This document shows, piece by piece, positions 37,101 to 46,657 of a DNA stretch of 64,000 bases. The position numbers and the translations under genes were made by a program. The notes below the pieces were generated by a model. It did not search any database and had not been told where the DNA came from. It saw only the letters and a list, made by a program, of their open reading frames with translations. This DNA comes from Andalucia godoyi. Its lineage: Eukaryota; Discoba; Jakobea; Jakobida; Andaluciidae. The stretch's first letter is position 1, and each line of letters starts with the position of its first letter. The stretch is from positions 186,001 through 250,000 of the forward strand of contig VRVR01000040.1 in the NCBI GenBank assembly GCA_009859145.1. Reading direction: 5' to 3'.

Positions 37101-39201
37101 TATCCAGTCGCAGCCGCCGACGTTCAAGTTGGACGGAAAGGTTTCTGCCTTTGGTGAAGAGCTTGATTTCTCGCTCTCCTACACAAATGGTCAATTTGCT
37201 TTTGCAATCTCGTTCGCTCTGAAACCAAACTTCCAGTTCTCCGACATTTTCCCAGATATCAAGTCGCTGGATGATCTCAAGACCATGTCTCCGGCCGTGA
37301 TCATCGCAAACGCAGAGTCTGAGATGAATCTCCCGGGCGGTTCGATTAGCTACTCCGCATCTCAAGGTCTCAACTTCGTTGCAGGGCTGCAACTGGATCC
37401 GACCAAGCACGCGCAAGCTCAAATCGGGAAGTGGACTGGAAAAGACGAGTTCCTCATCGAAGGTGTGATTGTGACGGAAACGAACTTCAAGCTTGTTGCC
37501 GATGCGCAGGTTGACTTCACACTGTTCCACCGCGCCGACATGGCGGATGCAGGAGTTTTCTTTGCAATCGATGGTACGGATGTCAAGGTTGGCATTGACG
37601 GAAAGCTGACGTTCTCCCTGTCTTCGCGCGCAGACGACGATCTCTCGTTCTTTGGAGACCTTTTTGTTGACGAGGAAGGCGCTGGTTTCGACGCCGGAAT
37701 GACGACACCGTGGTCCAATCCGTTCGGCATCCCGGGTGTCACTCTTGACCAGTGCGAGGTTTCTCTCACGTTGAGCCCTGTTTTTGTCCCGACACAGTTC
37801 GGCATTTCCGGAGGACTCAAGATCGGTTCTGTTGGTGGCGACGCATTGGTTTATGCAGACGTTGGTGAGCTGCAGAAATCTGTTCTTGCCGCTGCTGTGG
37901 AGAACATCCGACTCGGCGATATCACGGAGAGCATTTTCGGCCACTCCAATGTTCCCGAGACTCTTGCCAAGACGGTCTTTGACGTCTCCATGCAAGACGC
38001 AGATGTTTCTATCAACTTTTCCGGCGAAGATCTCGAATTTGATGGAAAGACCTATGACCAAGGATTCAAGCTCGATGTGGATATGCTGGATCTGTGGGAA
38101 ATCATCAAGGGCTCAGCGCATGTCGACATTGATCCGTCGCACGGTGTTTCGGTTTCGGGTTCCATGGACCCCGTTCACTTTGGCGATGTCCTGGATGTCT
38201 CCGAGGTCCAATTAGACATTGTGCTGATGAATAACCAGCCTCCCCGCTTCGGCTTCGATGGCGCGGTTTCGATTCTCGGTGCTTCGATGGCTGCCGATAT
38301 TCAGCTGTCTGATACTTCCGCGATGGTGTATGTGGAGTTCAAGCTTGGTTCTCTGCTCGATTTCTTGATGAACTGCTCTGCTGCTGGATCGGATTTTCAT
38401 CACCCCACGGACTTCAGTGTTCTTGCGGAGCTCAATGACGGCCTCCTTGACTGGGTCTCCACCAAGATTCCCGAGTATGCTCAACAGGCAAAGGCAGATG
38501 CAGACAGTGCGTTCGACAAGGTGCTTGCAGATCTCCAGGACAAGAAGAATAGTCTGGATTCCATCTCTGCCGAGATTGATGCGATCAAGGCACAGGACCA
38601 GCGCGATCTTTCTGCCGCAGAACAGAAGTTCCTTGACGCCAAGGCAGATGTTGTTCGATTCCAGTCTCATGTGGACGAGCTACAGAGCTCGATCAACGCC
38701 GACGAGGATGCCCGCTCGCACTGCAAGTGGTACCAGCTGACGTGCAAGGGTTGGTATGACGTGAAGATCGCCGCCTTGTGGGTTGCGAAGCATGTGGCAG
38801 ACGGAGTGTTGGAGGTAGCCGTTGGCGTTTTGGATGTTGCCGAGGCAGCACTGGAGAAGATTCCGGAAGTCGATCCGCGTGTCCTGACTCTTGAAGCAGA
38901 GCGTGGAGTTGCTCTTGCCGCAATCTCCGTTGCAGAGGCTGCTGTGGAGGCTGCCGAGTCTGTGACCAATATGATCGACAACACCATTTCGTGGGTCGCC
39001 CGTGGCCTGGGAAAGGTCTTCAACATTGAACATGCTCTGTTGTCGGGATCCTTGTCGAAGATCAAGGCCGGTGATCTCGCCGACGTCCAACTGGAGGGCT
39101 ACTTCCTTGGAAAACATGTTGATTTCAACGTGGACATCAACCTTCAACTTCTGGATAACTTTGCAGCCGACATCTGGCATGCATTGATGAAGATGTTTTG
39201 A
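34123..39201 (+). CDS. Very large membrane-anchored beta-rich protein, unknown
   Basis: A 1,692-aa protein encoded in one exon. A short N-terminus (MTSYAPLDIKSPNRRK) precedes one hydrophobic helix at 17-39, so it should be a type II protein with about 1,650 residues in the lumen or outside. Residues about 60-1430 are built from long, diverged, beta-strand-like units of Ser/Thr/Val/Asp-rich sequence with recurring VSGTV, GDFS and VDSLSI-like phrases and almost no Cys. The last 250 residues differ: a charged coiled coil (about 1450-1530), a motif CKWYQLTCKGWYD with two Cys, a long Ala/Val/Glu-rich helix and a return to beta sequence. I know no family with this layout. An adhesin, cell-coat or lipid-binding protein is conceivable. 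Confidence 0.85.
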   Translation: MTSYAPLDIKSPNRRKVAVAGGLIFLFAAIGTLVTVSILGSESESFTSQDAAKTQALHSRLHDAVQKSPSALQLNDQLLSSDVSTVFSKALGSPSMSVTKPSVQLIQSAKSQQSVVVSGSSVFRNIHVDSTIQLTFVNSKLVVEAVGAVVAQADKDAIVHPEVRAENIQLRMSRDGTLSKACMVSFGGSKVEASAPFESSNLRFPLPDITIGKVKLTKIDATIQKSPLEFSMTAVALVLFPDAEGRDLQFDVSGTVGKDILQFSGSQDGQWSLSEEVTLEKLAISYDSTKDAGLIQGGVGFGKWALVLQFDFSKSQDTTADIAFVLMPEVGSSVQLSGLPGSAAVADPSGFSVSNAAVVIANYAGSLAVFSTGSLSFVDGVTITCEASLDAASLTLTGTYIPKSKSFELEGDFSNFVLGKDLTLTGTKFVVQSPAQPVFSIQSALTWGSLTVNLVGTFSNSDIVFAASTMGTVWHIPVGKDGIDVQNVQLNVDYHRQTKTTSADVQGSVVFGQGVTLNVDMKYPADSSSAPGCYALTVSTSTQLSVSNVLGKMLSSNDIASAYVEDVQELFAASLESMTFTIWPNCDFVSLDGVIATKVFGNSEATITVQKYAGVGQVVDSIAANLKTNPSVTVSPGVTSTVKDALAALSGAISSSQVSTVFAISQLSDVAMSTVVPELVSSLPSTLLVPFPGNAEVSASQVLDAIEAFLPVGTRVTCDVSGDWHFEFHVKPVSQQYPINTPPGLHLTSPSFALTSASMALTLDITFIAKQGLNFNAELDVAHSTHARLQKLATYMAAGCQSVSYEIQGSITKTAWSVAFEIPKGCISLNHDEYELSAVTVQIQDSEPQLTVDSTLMVVKQNYGFAVSGTVDDKGFTLNGQSDGTIQLNVGHDPLTVDSLSITVSDESGTFDTDIKGSVTINEHAHFSVESKVDSASGFYFSGQLSYDQGYAPTLADLVDRLLGSASFQSDIPMPNDFRSRVSAVQFIGGDVTIQSQPPTFKLDGKVSAFGEELDFSLSYTNGQFAFAISFALKPNFQFSDIFPDIKSLDDLKTMSPAVIIANAESEMNLPGGSISYSASQGLNFVAGLQLDPTKHAQAQIGKWTGKDEFLIEGVIVTETNFKLVADAQVDFTLFHRADMADAGVFFAIDGTDVKVGIDGKLTFSLSSRADDDLSFFGDLFVDEEGAGFDAGMTTPWSNPFGIPGVTLDQCEVSLTLSPVFVPTQFGISGGLKIGSVGGDALVYADVGELQKSVLAAAVENIRLGDITESIFGHSNVPETLAKTVFDVSMQDADVSINFSGEDLEFDGKTYDQGFKLDVDMLDLWEIIKGSAHVDIDPSHGVSVSGSMDPVHFGDVLDVSEVQLDIVLMNNQPPRFGFDGAVSILGASMAADIQLSDTSAMVYVEFKLGSLLDFLMNCSAAGSDFHHPTDFSVLAELNDGLLDWVSTKIPEYAQQAKADADSAFDKVLADLQDKKNSLDSISAEIDAIKAQDQRDLSAAEQKFLDAKADVVRFQSHVDELQSSINADEDARSHCKWYQLTCKGWYDVKIAALWVAKHVADGVLEVAVGVLDVAEAALEKIPEVDPRVLTLEAERGVALAAISVAEAAVEAAESVTNMIDNTISWVARGLGKVFNIEHALLSGSLSKIKAGDLADVQLEGYFLGKHVDFNVDINLQLLDNFAADIWHALMKMF

Positions 39202-39637
39202 TCCAGCAGCAAGGTGTTCTTCCCACCCCTTTCGTAAATAAAAAAGAGGACGTTTTAATTTTTTGTCCACAGCTGTACATAACGTTATATGTATTTTTCC
39301 AGACGCCTAGCATCAATTTCAAGCGTTTTTTCAACATAGTCTCAAGTTCGGTCGCTGGAAAAAGGAAAAAGAGGGGGAGGGACCAGGTTCGTTCACTTCA
39401 CACTTCACTGACCATAAAGACGATCCCCTTTTTATAGTATGTATTTGTGATCCCAAAGCCCGTTTTGATTTCTTCAACTTTATTAATATAATTAAATTTA
39501 TTATTATTACTATCATTTATTTTATAATAATAATAATAATAATTTTTGTTGTTGGTGATTTTCTACACAAGTTTTTTTCACTCTTGTTATTGTTTTACTG
39601 TTTTGGTGCTGGATTCTTATTCTTCTCGAGATTGTCG
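39202..39637. other. Intergenic, A/T-rich
   Basis: Between two + strand genes. It is A/T-rich at 39470-39545, with a TAA/AAT microsatellite (39520-39545). No gene seen. Confidence 0.5.
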
Positions 39638-41179
39638 ATGTTTGCGAATCGTGTGATACCGTCGACGGGGGAGCTGACATGGAACAGTCTTCCGGCGACT
39701 TTTCCATCGGACCAAACGAGCCGGATCCGCGTTGCTGCATTGACGTCGCAGCTGCATTCGCTGACAAAGTATTCCATCGAGCTTTTGGCAGAACTGTCGT
39801 CGGAAGTTTCAATGACGACTTCGAACCTTAATAAGCTTTCGAGACGCACAGAAAATCTGTTTTCGCTTGTTTCTGGCGCGAATTCACCTTCTCAGACATC
39901 GCGAATCCCGGATCGAGTCGATGTTCTTGCCCCATCCTCGCATTATTCGAACCCGATGAACCTTGCAGGACCACCATTTCTGGAAGATTCGATGCCGCTG
40001 GGGTTGAAGGAAGCGTATGAAAGCGCAGAGGGCCCTCCAGCGTTGCAGACGCTTGATGTTTACGAGCCGAGCGGCAAATCCAGTGTGAAAAAGTGGTCGA
40101 ATCCGTTCCGACTGTTTGAGGAATGGGCGAACAGCGAGAATGAAAGACAGGAGAAGGAGCGCGAGTTGCGAAAGGACAGAAAGCGGAAGGAACGACAGAC
40201 TCGGAAGCATCATGATAAGCGAACGCTTCCGTCGATCCAAGTGAAGAAGTTTGAGAATCCAGAGGGACTCGGTCCATCCAAACAACATCCTCCTCCATCA
40301 TCCGCATCCTCTACTACTTCTTCCAATGCACAATCTTCTGGAGCCAATGGCAACATCTCGTATGCAGCATACACCGCAACCACGACCACGAATGCAAGTG
40401 CAAAGCCCAAGAGAGATGAGGAGCCAATGGTCGTTCAAAAGTCGTCTGCAGACCAGCCGGCCCACTCGCCGCCGCCCCCTCAGCTCAGTTCCAGCAACAA
40501 CAATGCCCACAACCAAAGCAATGCACATCAAGCCACGAGTCGATCGACGCACAACAGCAACAACAACAACAACAGCCACAACACCAATCATGCCGCTGTG
40601 GCTGCCAGTAGCGCAGCTGCCCCTCCACCTCCCCCTCCCCCTCCCCCACAAGCCGCGTCAGCATTATCGTCATCTTCGGCGGCATCTCCGCCACCTCCGC
40701 CACCGCCTCCGCCACCTCCTATTTTACAACAGCAATCGTCAGCGTCGTCTTCTGCGCCATCGTCCAAAGGTCCTCCACCACCACCTCCTCCACCACCACC
40801 ACCTCCTCCACCACCAGCACCGGCACCGGCATCAGCAGCGGCATTGGCACCGGCTTTGGGAGCAAGCCCAAGTGGACTGAAGGTGGAGATCCCGACATCC
40901 GAGGGCCGTGGCGCGCTCTTGGACTCGATAAAGTCGCCTGTCCAACTCCGAAAAGTGGAAACGAACTCGGATCGTGGGTCTGTGGGCGGAAAAGGCGACT
41001 TGTTGTCGCAGATTCGATCGGGTGCGTCGCTGAAGCGAGCGTCGGACCGTGTGCTGTCTGCTCCGAAGCCATCGGCCACGACTCCCAACACAATGCAGTC
41101 GATGGCTGCGATTCTGCAGTCCAAGTTTGCGCTTGCCCGGGGCGACGACTCCGATGACGATTGGTCCGACGATGATTAA
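39638..41179 (+). CDS. SCAR/WAVE actin nucleation-promoting factor
   Basis: A 513-aa SCAR/WAVE protein, the Arp2/3-activating component of the WAVE regulatory complex that acts downstream of Rac in pseudopods. The N-terminal SCAR homology domain (1-85) has SLPATFPSDQTSRIRVAAL, LHSLTKYSIELLAELSSE and LSRRTENL. A basic Arg/Lys stretch (about 165-190) and a long poly-Pro region (about 330-415) follow. The C-terminus holds two WH2-like actin-binding motifs (GALLDSIKSPVQLRKV and GDLLSQIRSGASLKR), a central helix (MAAILQSKFALAR) and an acidic tail with the essential Trp (DDDWSDDD). ATG 39638 starts the homology domain. It would cooperate with the DOCK exchange factor in Rac-driven actin assembly. 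Confidence 0.93.
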   Translation: MFANRVIPSTGELTWNSLPATFPSDQTSRIRVAALTSQLHSLTKYSIELLAELSSEVSMTTSNLNKLSRRTENLFSLVSGANSPSQTSRIPDRVDVLAPSSHYSNPMNLAGPPFLEDSMPLGLKEAYESAEGPPALQTLDVYEPSGKSSVKKWSNPFRLFEEWANSENERQEKERELRKDRKRKERQTRKHHDKRTLPSIQVKKFENPEGLGPSKQHPPPSSASSTTSSNAQSSGANGNISYAAYTATTTTNASAKPKRDEEPMVVQKSSADQPAHSPPPPQLSSSNNNAHNQSNAHQATSRSTHNSNNNNNSHNTNHAAVAASSAAAPPPPPPPPPQAASALSSSSAASPPPPPPPPPPPILQQQSSASSSAPSSKGPPPPPPPPPPPPPPPAPAPASAAALAPALGASPSGLKVEIPTSEGRGALLDSIKSPVQLRKVETNSDRGSVGGKGDLLSQIRSGASLKRASDRVLSAPKPSATTPNTMQSMAAILQSKFALARGDDSDDDWSDDD

Positions 41180-41332
41180 CAGAGTCGACTGCATGTGGAA
41201 ATGAGAGTGCAGAAAAAGCATATAAACCCAGATCTTTTTTTTTTTAAGAATATTATTAACTAGCTCATTTTCATCATTCTCCCTTTGTACGGCAACGACG
41301 ACGACAACGGTGGTGATCAGAATTGCGTAGTG

Positions 41333-41703
41333 TCAGTAGAAGATGTGATGCGCGACACCGAGAAAGCCTCCGATGAGAAAGATAGCTTGCGGGAAGGAGG
41401 CGAGGATGAATCCGAATTCACGCTTCTTTGGATCGGCAATGTACCCGACGAAATACACTACGCGACCGACGACCCATGCGAGCCCGAGCAAGGATCCGAT
41501 TGGACCGTTCACTTCGAGACAGAACGCCCAAAGCCCACCGAGAAAAGCAGGAATGTTCTCCAAATGGTTCATGTGGACTCGGAAGAACCGCTCCAAAACC
41601 GGGTTTCCAGTCGTTGCAGATACTGCTTGCGCTTGACGCCACAAATCGTGCCAAATGCAACAGGTTCCATCCACGCAAACAGCGAAATCGCCGCCGGATG
41701 CAT
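41333..41703 (-). CDS. MAPEG-family membrane protein, one-base frame disruption
   Basis: A membrane-associated eicosanoid/glutathione metabolism (MAPEG) protein of the bacterial-type subfamily, about 123 aa. Frame B carries ATTGNPVLERFFRVHMN, GLAWVVGRVVYFVGY and ADPKKREFGF, but it has no ATG and its upstream part is not hydrophobic. Frame A has an ATG at 41703 and supplies the missing first helix and loop (LFAWMEPVAFGTICGVKRKQY). Relatives continue from that loop straight into A-T-T-G-[NH]-P, so a single base appears to be missing at about 41620-41621. It is either a sequencing error, a recent mutation or a recoding event. Function if intact: glutathione-dependent membrane enzyme or relative. 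Confidence 0.75.
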
Positions 41704-42347
41704 TCCCCAATGACAACGAACACTACGATATTCCTTTTATTCAAATAAATTAAAATAAAATAAACAAACGAAGAGTAAAAAACAAACGCCGCAAAGACTC
41801 TGCTTTGTTGCAGTTCGTTGATAAGGAAAGAATTCCAAAAGACCGACGCGCTTACATTGTACACTAATCACGGATAATCATCGCTGATCACCCATAATCA
41901 ATGCTGCAACCCAAACAACATGCATAATGCGACGCGGCGGCGTGTGTATAGGGATTTCCTGATCAAAATGGGGGCGAAACGAATCGGGCATCGTGTGACG
42001 GAGTTGCTTAAGATAACCAATGCATGCGCATGGCGCGTGGCAGTGTGCTTGTTTACGTGTGCTGTTAGACTGCTTTCATCATATCGCAATAAAAGTGGCA
42101 ACGGCATTATGCGGCCATGGGAAAAAGGTCCGGTGCTCGTTTTTTATTTTTACGACAGATATCCAGTGTATTGTCGAAAGAATCAAAAAAGAAATCCTCT
42201 TCCGCGAATTTCTTTCTCTTTGCAATAGCGCGTCATCACAGTTGTTATTGTGAATGTATTTCCAAAGTAAAGAAAGATAATACGTTGCTCGGAATAAGAA
42301 GAAAAGAGGGAAAGAAGAAAAGAAAGAGGCTAGGAAAGAGAGAGGAG
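41704..42347. other. Divergent intergenic region
   Basis: Upstream of the MAPEG gene and the PPR gene. A tandem-like phrase (TAATCA around 41869-41900) is the only oddity. The PPR frame is open upstream but starts best at 42348. No RNA gene seen. Confidence 0.5.
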
Positions 42348-44426
42348 ATGTTAAAGCGATTGTTCTCGTCTGCGGCGACAACTGCGACGCGACGGTCCAC
42401 AGCTCAGAAGTCGACTTCTGGAAAACCGTCTTTGGACGCGGCGTCTCGGCGCATTCTTCTTTTGAAAACGGGGAAGATTGCACGAAAGCCCCGAGCAGGA
42501 GACGCGGATTCCTCAGTCCTCGCAAGGGAACTTATAGAAAAGCCGTTATCGCAGGAGCATGCGAGCCGGTCGAGCAGCCTACTAGTATCGACGGATAAGT
42601 CACGGTCGCTCAATGCACAGCTTCGAGGCGTGATGAGCGAAGGTCCGGATGCTGTTTCGCGTGTTCTGGGCAAGATTTCGCAAGATGAGTGGAGCCCTGC
42701 TGCGCGTGCGTTGTGGGTGGATTCATGTGGGAGCGATGTCCAGTTGGCGCTGGTCATCGCTGATAAGGCGTTGGAGGGCGTTGCGTTGTCGGACATTGCG
42801 GCGAGATGCGCAGTGTCGACGTCGGTGATCCAGGTTTGCATCCGTGCGGGCGATTTTGAAAAAGCAAAGACTGTGTTTCGTGACTTGGAACGAACAGGAC
42901 TTGCGATGGATCTTCCTCTGTACACTGCGTTCGTTGCAGGTGCGATCCAGACGGACCATTTCGACGATGCATGGCAGGTGTTTGACGAGATGAGAAAGTT
43001 CACGAGGAACCAGCCCGACCAGGCGATGTTTTCTCTGTTGATCCATGCGTGTGCCAGAGAGTATCCCAAGGCCCTTGCGAGTTCTGGGCTCGTCGAACGG
43101 GCGTTTTCCTTGTTTTCAGAGATGAGATCGATGCACGGATACCTGCCAAACGAAATTACGCTGAATACGCTTATGCTTGCGGCCGCGAAGTCGGAAAAGT
43201 ACTGCACAAAGGCATTCGAGCTCTTCTTTCAAAACTTTGATTTGGAGCATATGCGAACCATGGGGGTGTCAGAGCCGTCGGTATTACGCGCAAAGATCAA
43301 TGTGTTCACCCTGCATGCTTTGCTGACCGCGTGTGCAACTGCAGGTGATCTGAAGGCGGCGCTTCTGGTTTGGAATGCTATGAAGACGTACGTACCAGAG
43401 AGAGATTTGGCGTCATTTCCAGCGACGCTGAGCACTCTTCTTCGATGCTGCTCCCGGTTTGCGCTCAAAATTCGCGGTGTCGAAACAGGAGACATCCCGA
43501 GCACGTCATTCGCAAGAGCGTACTTGTCAGTGAATCTGAACAGCTACTATCCCAAGCTGGCGTCGATGTATACAGAGTTCCGTTCTGGTGATCCTGCAAC
43601 TGCAAAGGCCGGCTATCGCACCTTACCTCTGCATTTGCGAGAACTTAACGAACCGTCTGCACAGTCTGCTTCCGAGTTGGAAGAATTCCCTGCCGTGGAC
43701 ATTGACGAGAAGGGTGTCATCACGTACAAAGATGCGGAGCAAGTGCAAGAAGCACTTGTGGCGCCTGCAGGTCCGGCCGTCGCTGATCTGCTGCGGGAAG
43801 TAAAGACGTGCGCTCACCAGCTTGTGACTGATATGACCCTCCCACCGTTTTCCGTTGGCAAGTCGCTGTCTGTTGTCAACAGCTTGTTGGACGCCGAGCT
43901 GTCGTGCTCGATCCCGCAAGTGTCCCCAGTGTCCAACACGGAGTCGCTGCCTGTGGAAACGCCTTCCGTCTTATTCCGTCGTCTCTTTGCCGAGGCTCAC
44001 ATGTCGCCGACGCTTGTCTCCTACACAATCTTGTTGAAGCATCTCGCGCGTGCGGGAATGCCAGCCGAGATTGAGAATGTGCTGGATGAAATGGATTCCA
44101 TGCGCATTTCGCTTGATTTTGTTGCATGCCGCATCCTTTTTGAATTCAAGGCATTTCGAGAAGGCAACTTCCCAGCCGCCGTTTATTTCTTCAAACTGTT
44201 CCACCCCGACGCGAAACACGATGTGTCAAAGGTTCCGTTGTTCGAAGTCGTGAACTACTTGATGGAAACTCGTATGCGTGATGGTCGATTGTTTTCTCAC
44301 TGGTCGAAGCAACTGCGTCAGTGCACGGCCGTGGAGCCAGAACAAAAGAAAGCGCTGGAAGCTCTCGTGAAGTCCACTTCGACGATTGCGGCTGCTGCAC
44401 GTCGCCAATTAGGAAACTATCGATAA
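42348..44426 (+). CDS. Mitochondrial pentatricopeptide repeat (PPR) protein
   Basis: A 692-aa helical-repeat RNA-binding protein, probably acting in mitochondrial transcript processing or translation. The start MLKRLFSSAATTATRR is a typical mitochondrial presequence, which decides ATG 42348. PPR units are readable at about 170-340 (e.g. STSVIQVCIRAGDFEKAKTV, YTAFVAGAIQTDHFDDAWQVFDEM, FSLLIHACAREYPKAL, LNTLMLAAAKSEKYCTKAFELF, HALLTACATAGDLKAAL) and again near 555-620 (VSYTILLKHLARAGMPAEIENV). The middle section (about 390-540) is less repeat-like. P-type, without editing (E/DYW) domains. Target RNA unknown. Confidence 0.88.
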   Translation: MLKRLFSSAATTATRRSTAQKSTSGKPSLDAASRRILLLKTGKIARKPRAGDADSSVLARELIEKPLSQEHASRSSSLLVSTDKSRSLNAQLRGVMSEGPDAVSRVLGKISQDEWSPAARALWVDSCGSDVQLALVIADKALEGVALSDIAARCAVSTSVIQVCIRAGDFEKAKTVFRDLERTGLAMDLPLYTAFVAGAIQTDHFDDAWQVFDEMRKFTRNQPDQAMFSLLIHACAREYPKALASSGLVERAFSLFSEMRSMHGYLPNEITLNTLMLAAAKSEKYCTKAFELFFQNFDLEHMRTMGVSEPSVLRAKINVFTLHALLTACATAGDLKAALLVWNAMKTYVPERDLASFPATLSTLLRCCSRFALKIRGVETGDIPSTSFARAYLSVNLNSYYPKLASMYTEFRSGDPATAKAGYRTLPLHLRELNEPSAQSASELEEFPAVDIDEKGVITYKDAEQVQEALVAPAGPAVADLLREVKTCAHQLVTDMTLPPFSVGKSLSVVNSLLDAELSCSIPQVSPVSNTESLPVETPSVLFRRLFAEAHMSPTLVSYTILLKHLARAGMPAEIENVLDEMDSMRISLDFVACRILFEFKAFREGNFPAAVYFFKLFHPDAKHDVSKVPLFEVVNYLMETRMRDGRLFSHWSKQLRQCTAVEPEQKKALEALVKSTSTIAAAARRQLGNYR

Positions 44427-44680
44427 GATTTAAATTTTTTAAAATAAAAATCCAAAGCACCTTCCGATGAATCATTCATCGACGCAATCGAACCGACGAA
44501 CCAACGAACCAACGAACCAATCAAGAAAGAATGCGCGTGAAGCGTCGGTATACTAGTACTATACAAACAACAATTTAAAAAAAATATAATGAATAATGAA
44601 TGAGCGCGGGGCGCGGAAGAGGAAATGCTCACAGGAGCCTATAGAATAAATGACAGAAGTGGCCACCGTCAAACAACAAT

Positions 44681-46657
44681 CTATGCGCGAACGCGTTTTG
44701 CACCTTCATTCTTGAGACCCTCCACATATTCGGGAACTTTCGACGGTCGACTCATAATCAGTGACCAGCCATACATCAGAGAGATGAAAAGGAACACGAG
44801 CCACACAAGACTGTATTGCACAGTGACCGAGAACCCGCCGCCAACAAAGAATGGACCCAGCGATCTCCAGAGAGACGAGAAGGACTGCGCTGCTCCTTGC
44901 GTCAGACCCTGACCATTTGCAGGCGCAGCATTGGTCAAGATCGTGTTGTTCACAGGAAGTGCAAGCATCAGTCCACACGACAACAACAGCGAATTGGTTC
45001 CAAACAAGAAGTAGAACAGAGCAAGACCGCCGGGGCTATCATTCATGTTGCGATACAGAAGCGAGAAAATAGGGAAGATGCCGCATGAAAAGAAGAGCAT
45101 CCACGAGCCGATGCGAAAGCACGCACGAAGTTGAAACTTCCGGAGCAACCACTTAAAGCACGTGATCTGAAACAGAAAGCCAGAGAGTCCAATGAAGAAA
45201 AACACAATTCCAATTTCAAGAGAAGTCATCCCAAGCCCTCCATTTTCCACAGCCAGCGCACAGAACAGCGTGACAGCCAACAGGATTGCGCCATTTCCCA
45301 GCGACACAATGCACTGCAGAAGAAAAACCCGCAGCAATACTGCATCCGCCCAAATAATCTTGACACCATGAATGATGGCGCCCAGCATTCCAGCAAAAAA
45401 GACGATGACGGCGAAACCTTTTGAATGTTTTGGCTTCCCGTCCATTGGAGAAGACGGACCATCATGAGATGCATCCTTGACGAGAGGCTCGTGATCGTCA
45501 CTTCTGGACTGCGAAGACGAAACAAGGTGTTCCAAATCACCGAGATCGTCAGTGCTCTGATGGGCACTCACGGGCTCCGAAATCCCCAGCGAATGCGGAG
45601 TGGCAAACGAGCCGTCCAAGTCTCCAGCTGCACGCCTGCCGCGCGACGGCTTGGGCAACATGGATTTGCTCGTCTCGACTCCATACTGGAATTTCGTCTC
45701 CCACCATTTGACGAACCTTGATCTGTACTGGTTTTCAAGAACAATTACCTCGTGTCGATTTCTTTTTGTCTGCGTTTCTGGTAAAAACGCCAAGCTCAGC
45801 AGCAGGATGATGAGCAAGATCACGCCGCACACGAGGCACACCAGGGCGTACGGGTTTCCACCCAGCCACCACGGGACGTCTTGGACGGAGCCCAGCATTC
45901 CACCCAACGCAGATGAAAACGATCGTCCAAATGCAAACGTGGCTCCGAGATAGGCGAACACAATTGCGCGGTTCCTGCCCGTGGTGATATCCGACATGGA
46001 CGCCTTTGCTGCCGTCTGGTTGGCAGAAAGCAGGCCCTCGAGCCCACGCACCAGAATTGCTTGCCACACCGAGGTGCAAAATCCAAAAATAATCGTCGCA
46101 ACCGCAGTCGAAAACATGCTTAGCCGGACGATTCCAACCCGACCCTTGGTGTCTGAAAGGTGGCCGAGATAAATGGAAGAGAAAAAGCGTCCGATCAGGT
46201 ACACCCCAACTATAATGCCCACATACAGGCCTATCTCTGCATCCGACGTCACGCCCATTTGGTGTCGCATCATTTCAGGAAGCACTGGCTGAATCGCAGT
46301 TCCCGCCAACGCATCTCCAAACACCGTCAAGAACAAGATGAATATTGTAAATTTCGGTGTCTGCAGAAGAAACCGCTTCTTGTGCTCCGCATCGTCCTTT
46401 TCAAAAGGATCAGCATCATTGCTATTACCATCAGCAACTGCATCAGCTCGAGTTTCAGCATCCATGGCAGCAGACCCAATCGCCACCACCAATGCATCAT
46501 GCTGATGAGCCGTCTCGGAGTCGTGGACTGCATGCCCATGCTTATCTGCGCCGATCGCCGCAGAATCCGCCTCTGGATCCGCGGTGCGGCGCACCTGCAT
46601 TTCAGAACCATGTGGATTTGCCTGCTGTGTTTCAGACGAAAATCGCTGCGACTGCAT
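44681..46657 (-). CDS. Major facilitator superfamily carrier (ZIF/TetA-like)
   Basis: A 658-aa, 12-helix MFS transporter with a hydrophilic N-terminal tail of about 95 residues and a long central loop (about 300-400). The first half shows the MFS motif between helices 2 and 3 (YLGHLSDTKGRVGIVRLS, from GxLaDrxGrrxxl) and GLEGLLSANQTAAKASMSDIT. This resembles eukaryotic zinc-induced facilitator-like and bacterial TetA/drug exporters. Substrate cannot be read from the sequence; metal-chelator, drug or organic-anion export is typical of relatives. His-rich patches in the tail (DKHGHAVHDSETAHQHD) could bind metal. ATG 46657. Convergent with the PPR gene. Confidence 0.85.
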   Translation of the reverse strand: MQSQRFSSETQQANPHGSEMQVRRTADPEADSAAIGADKHGHAVHDSETAHQHDALVVAIGSAAMDAETRADAVADGNSNDADPFEKDDAEHKKRFLLQTPKFTIFILFLTVFGDALAGTAIQPVLPEMMRHQMGVTSDAEIGLYVGIIVGVYLIGRFFSSIYLGHLSDTKGRVGIVRLSMFSTAVATIIFGFCTSVWQAILVRGLEGLLSANQTAAKASMSDITTGRNRAIVFAYLGATFAFGRSFSSALGGMLGSVQDVPWWLGGNPYALVCLVCGVILLIILLLSLAFLPETQTKRNRHEVIVLENQYRSRFVKWWETKFQYGVETSKSMLPKPSRGRRAAGDLDGSFATPHSLGISEPVSAHQSTDDLGDLEHLVSSSQSRSDDHEPLVKDASHDGPSSPMDGKPKHSKGFAVIVFFAGMLGAIIHGVKIIWADAVLLRVFLLQCIVSLGNGAILLAVTLFCALAVENGGLGMTSLEIGIVFFFIGLSGFLFQITCFKWLLRKFQLRACFRIGSWMLFFSCGIFPIFSLLYRNMNDSPGGLALFYFLFGTNSLLLSCGLMLALPVNNTILTNAAPANGQGLTQGAAQSFSSLWRSLGPFFVGGGFSVTVQYSLVWLVFLFISLMYGWSLIMSRPSKVPEYVEGLKNEGAKRVRA

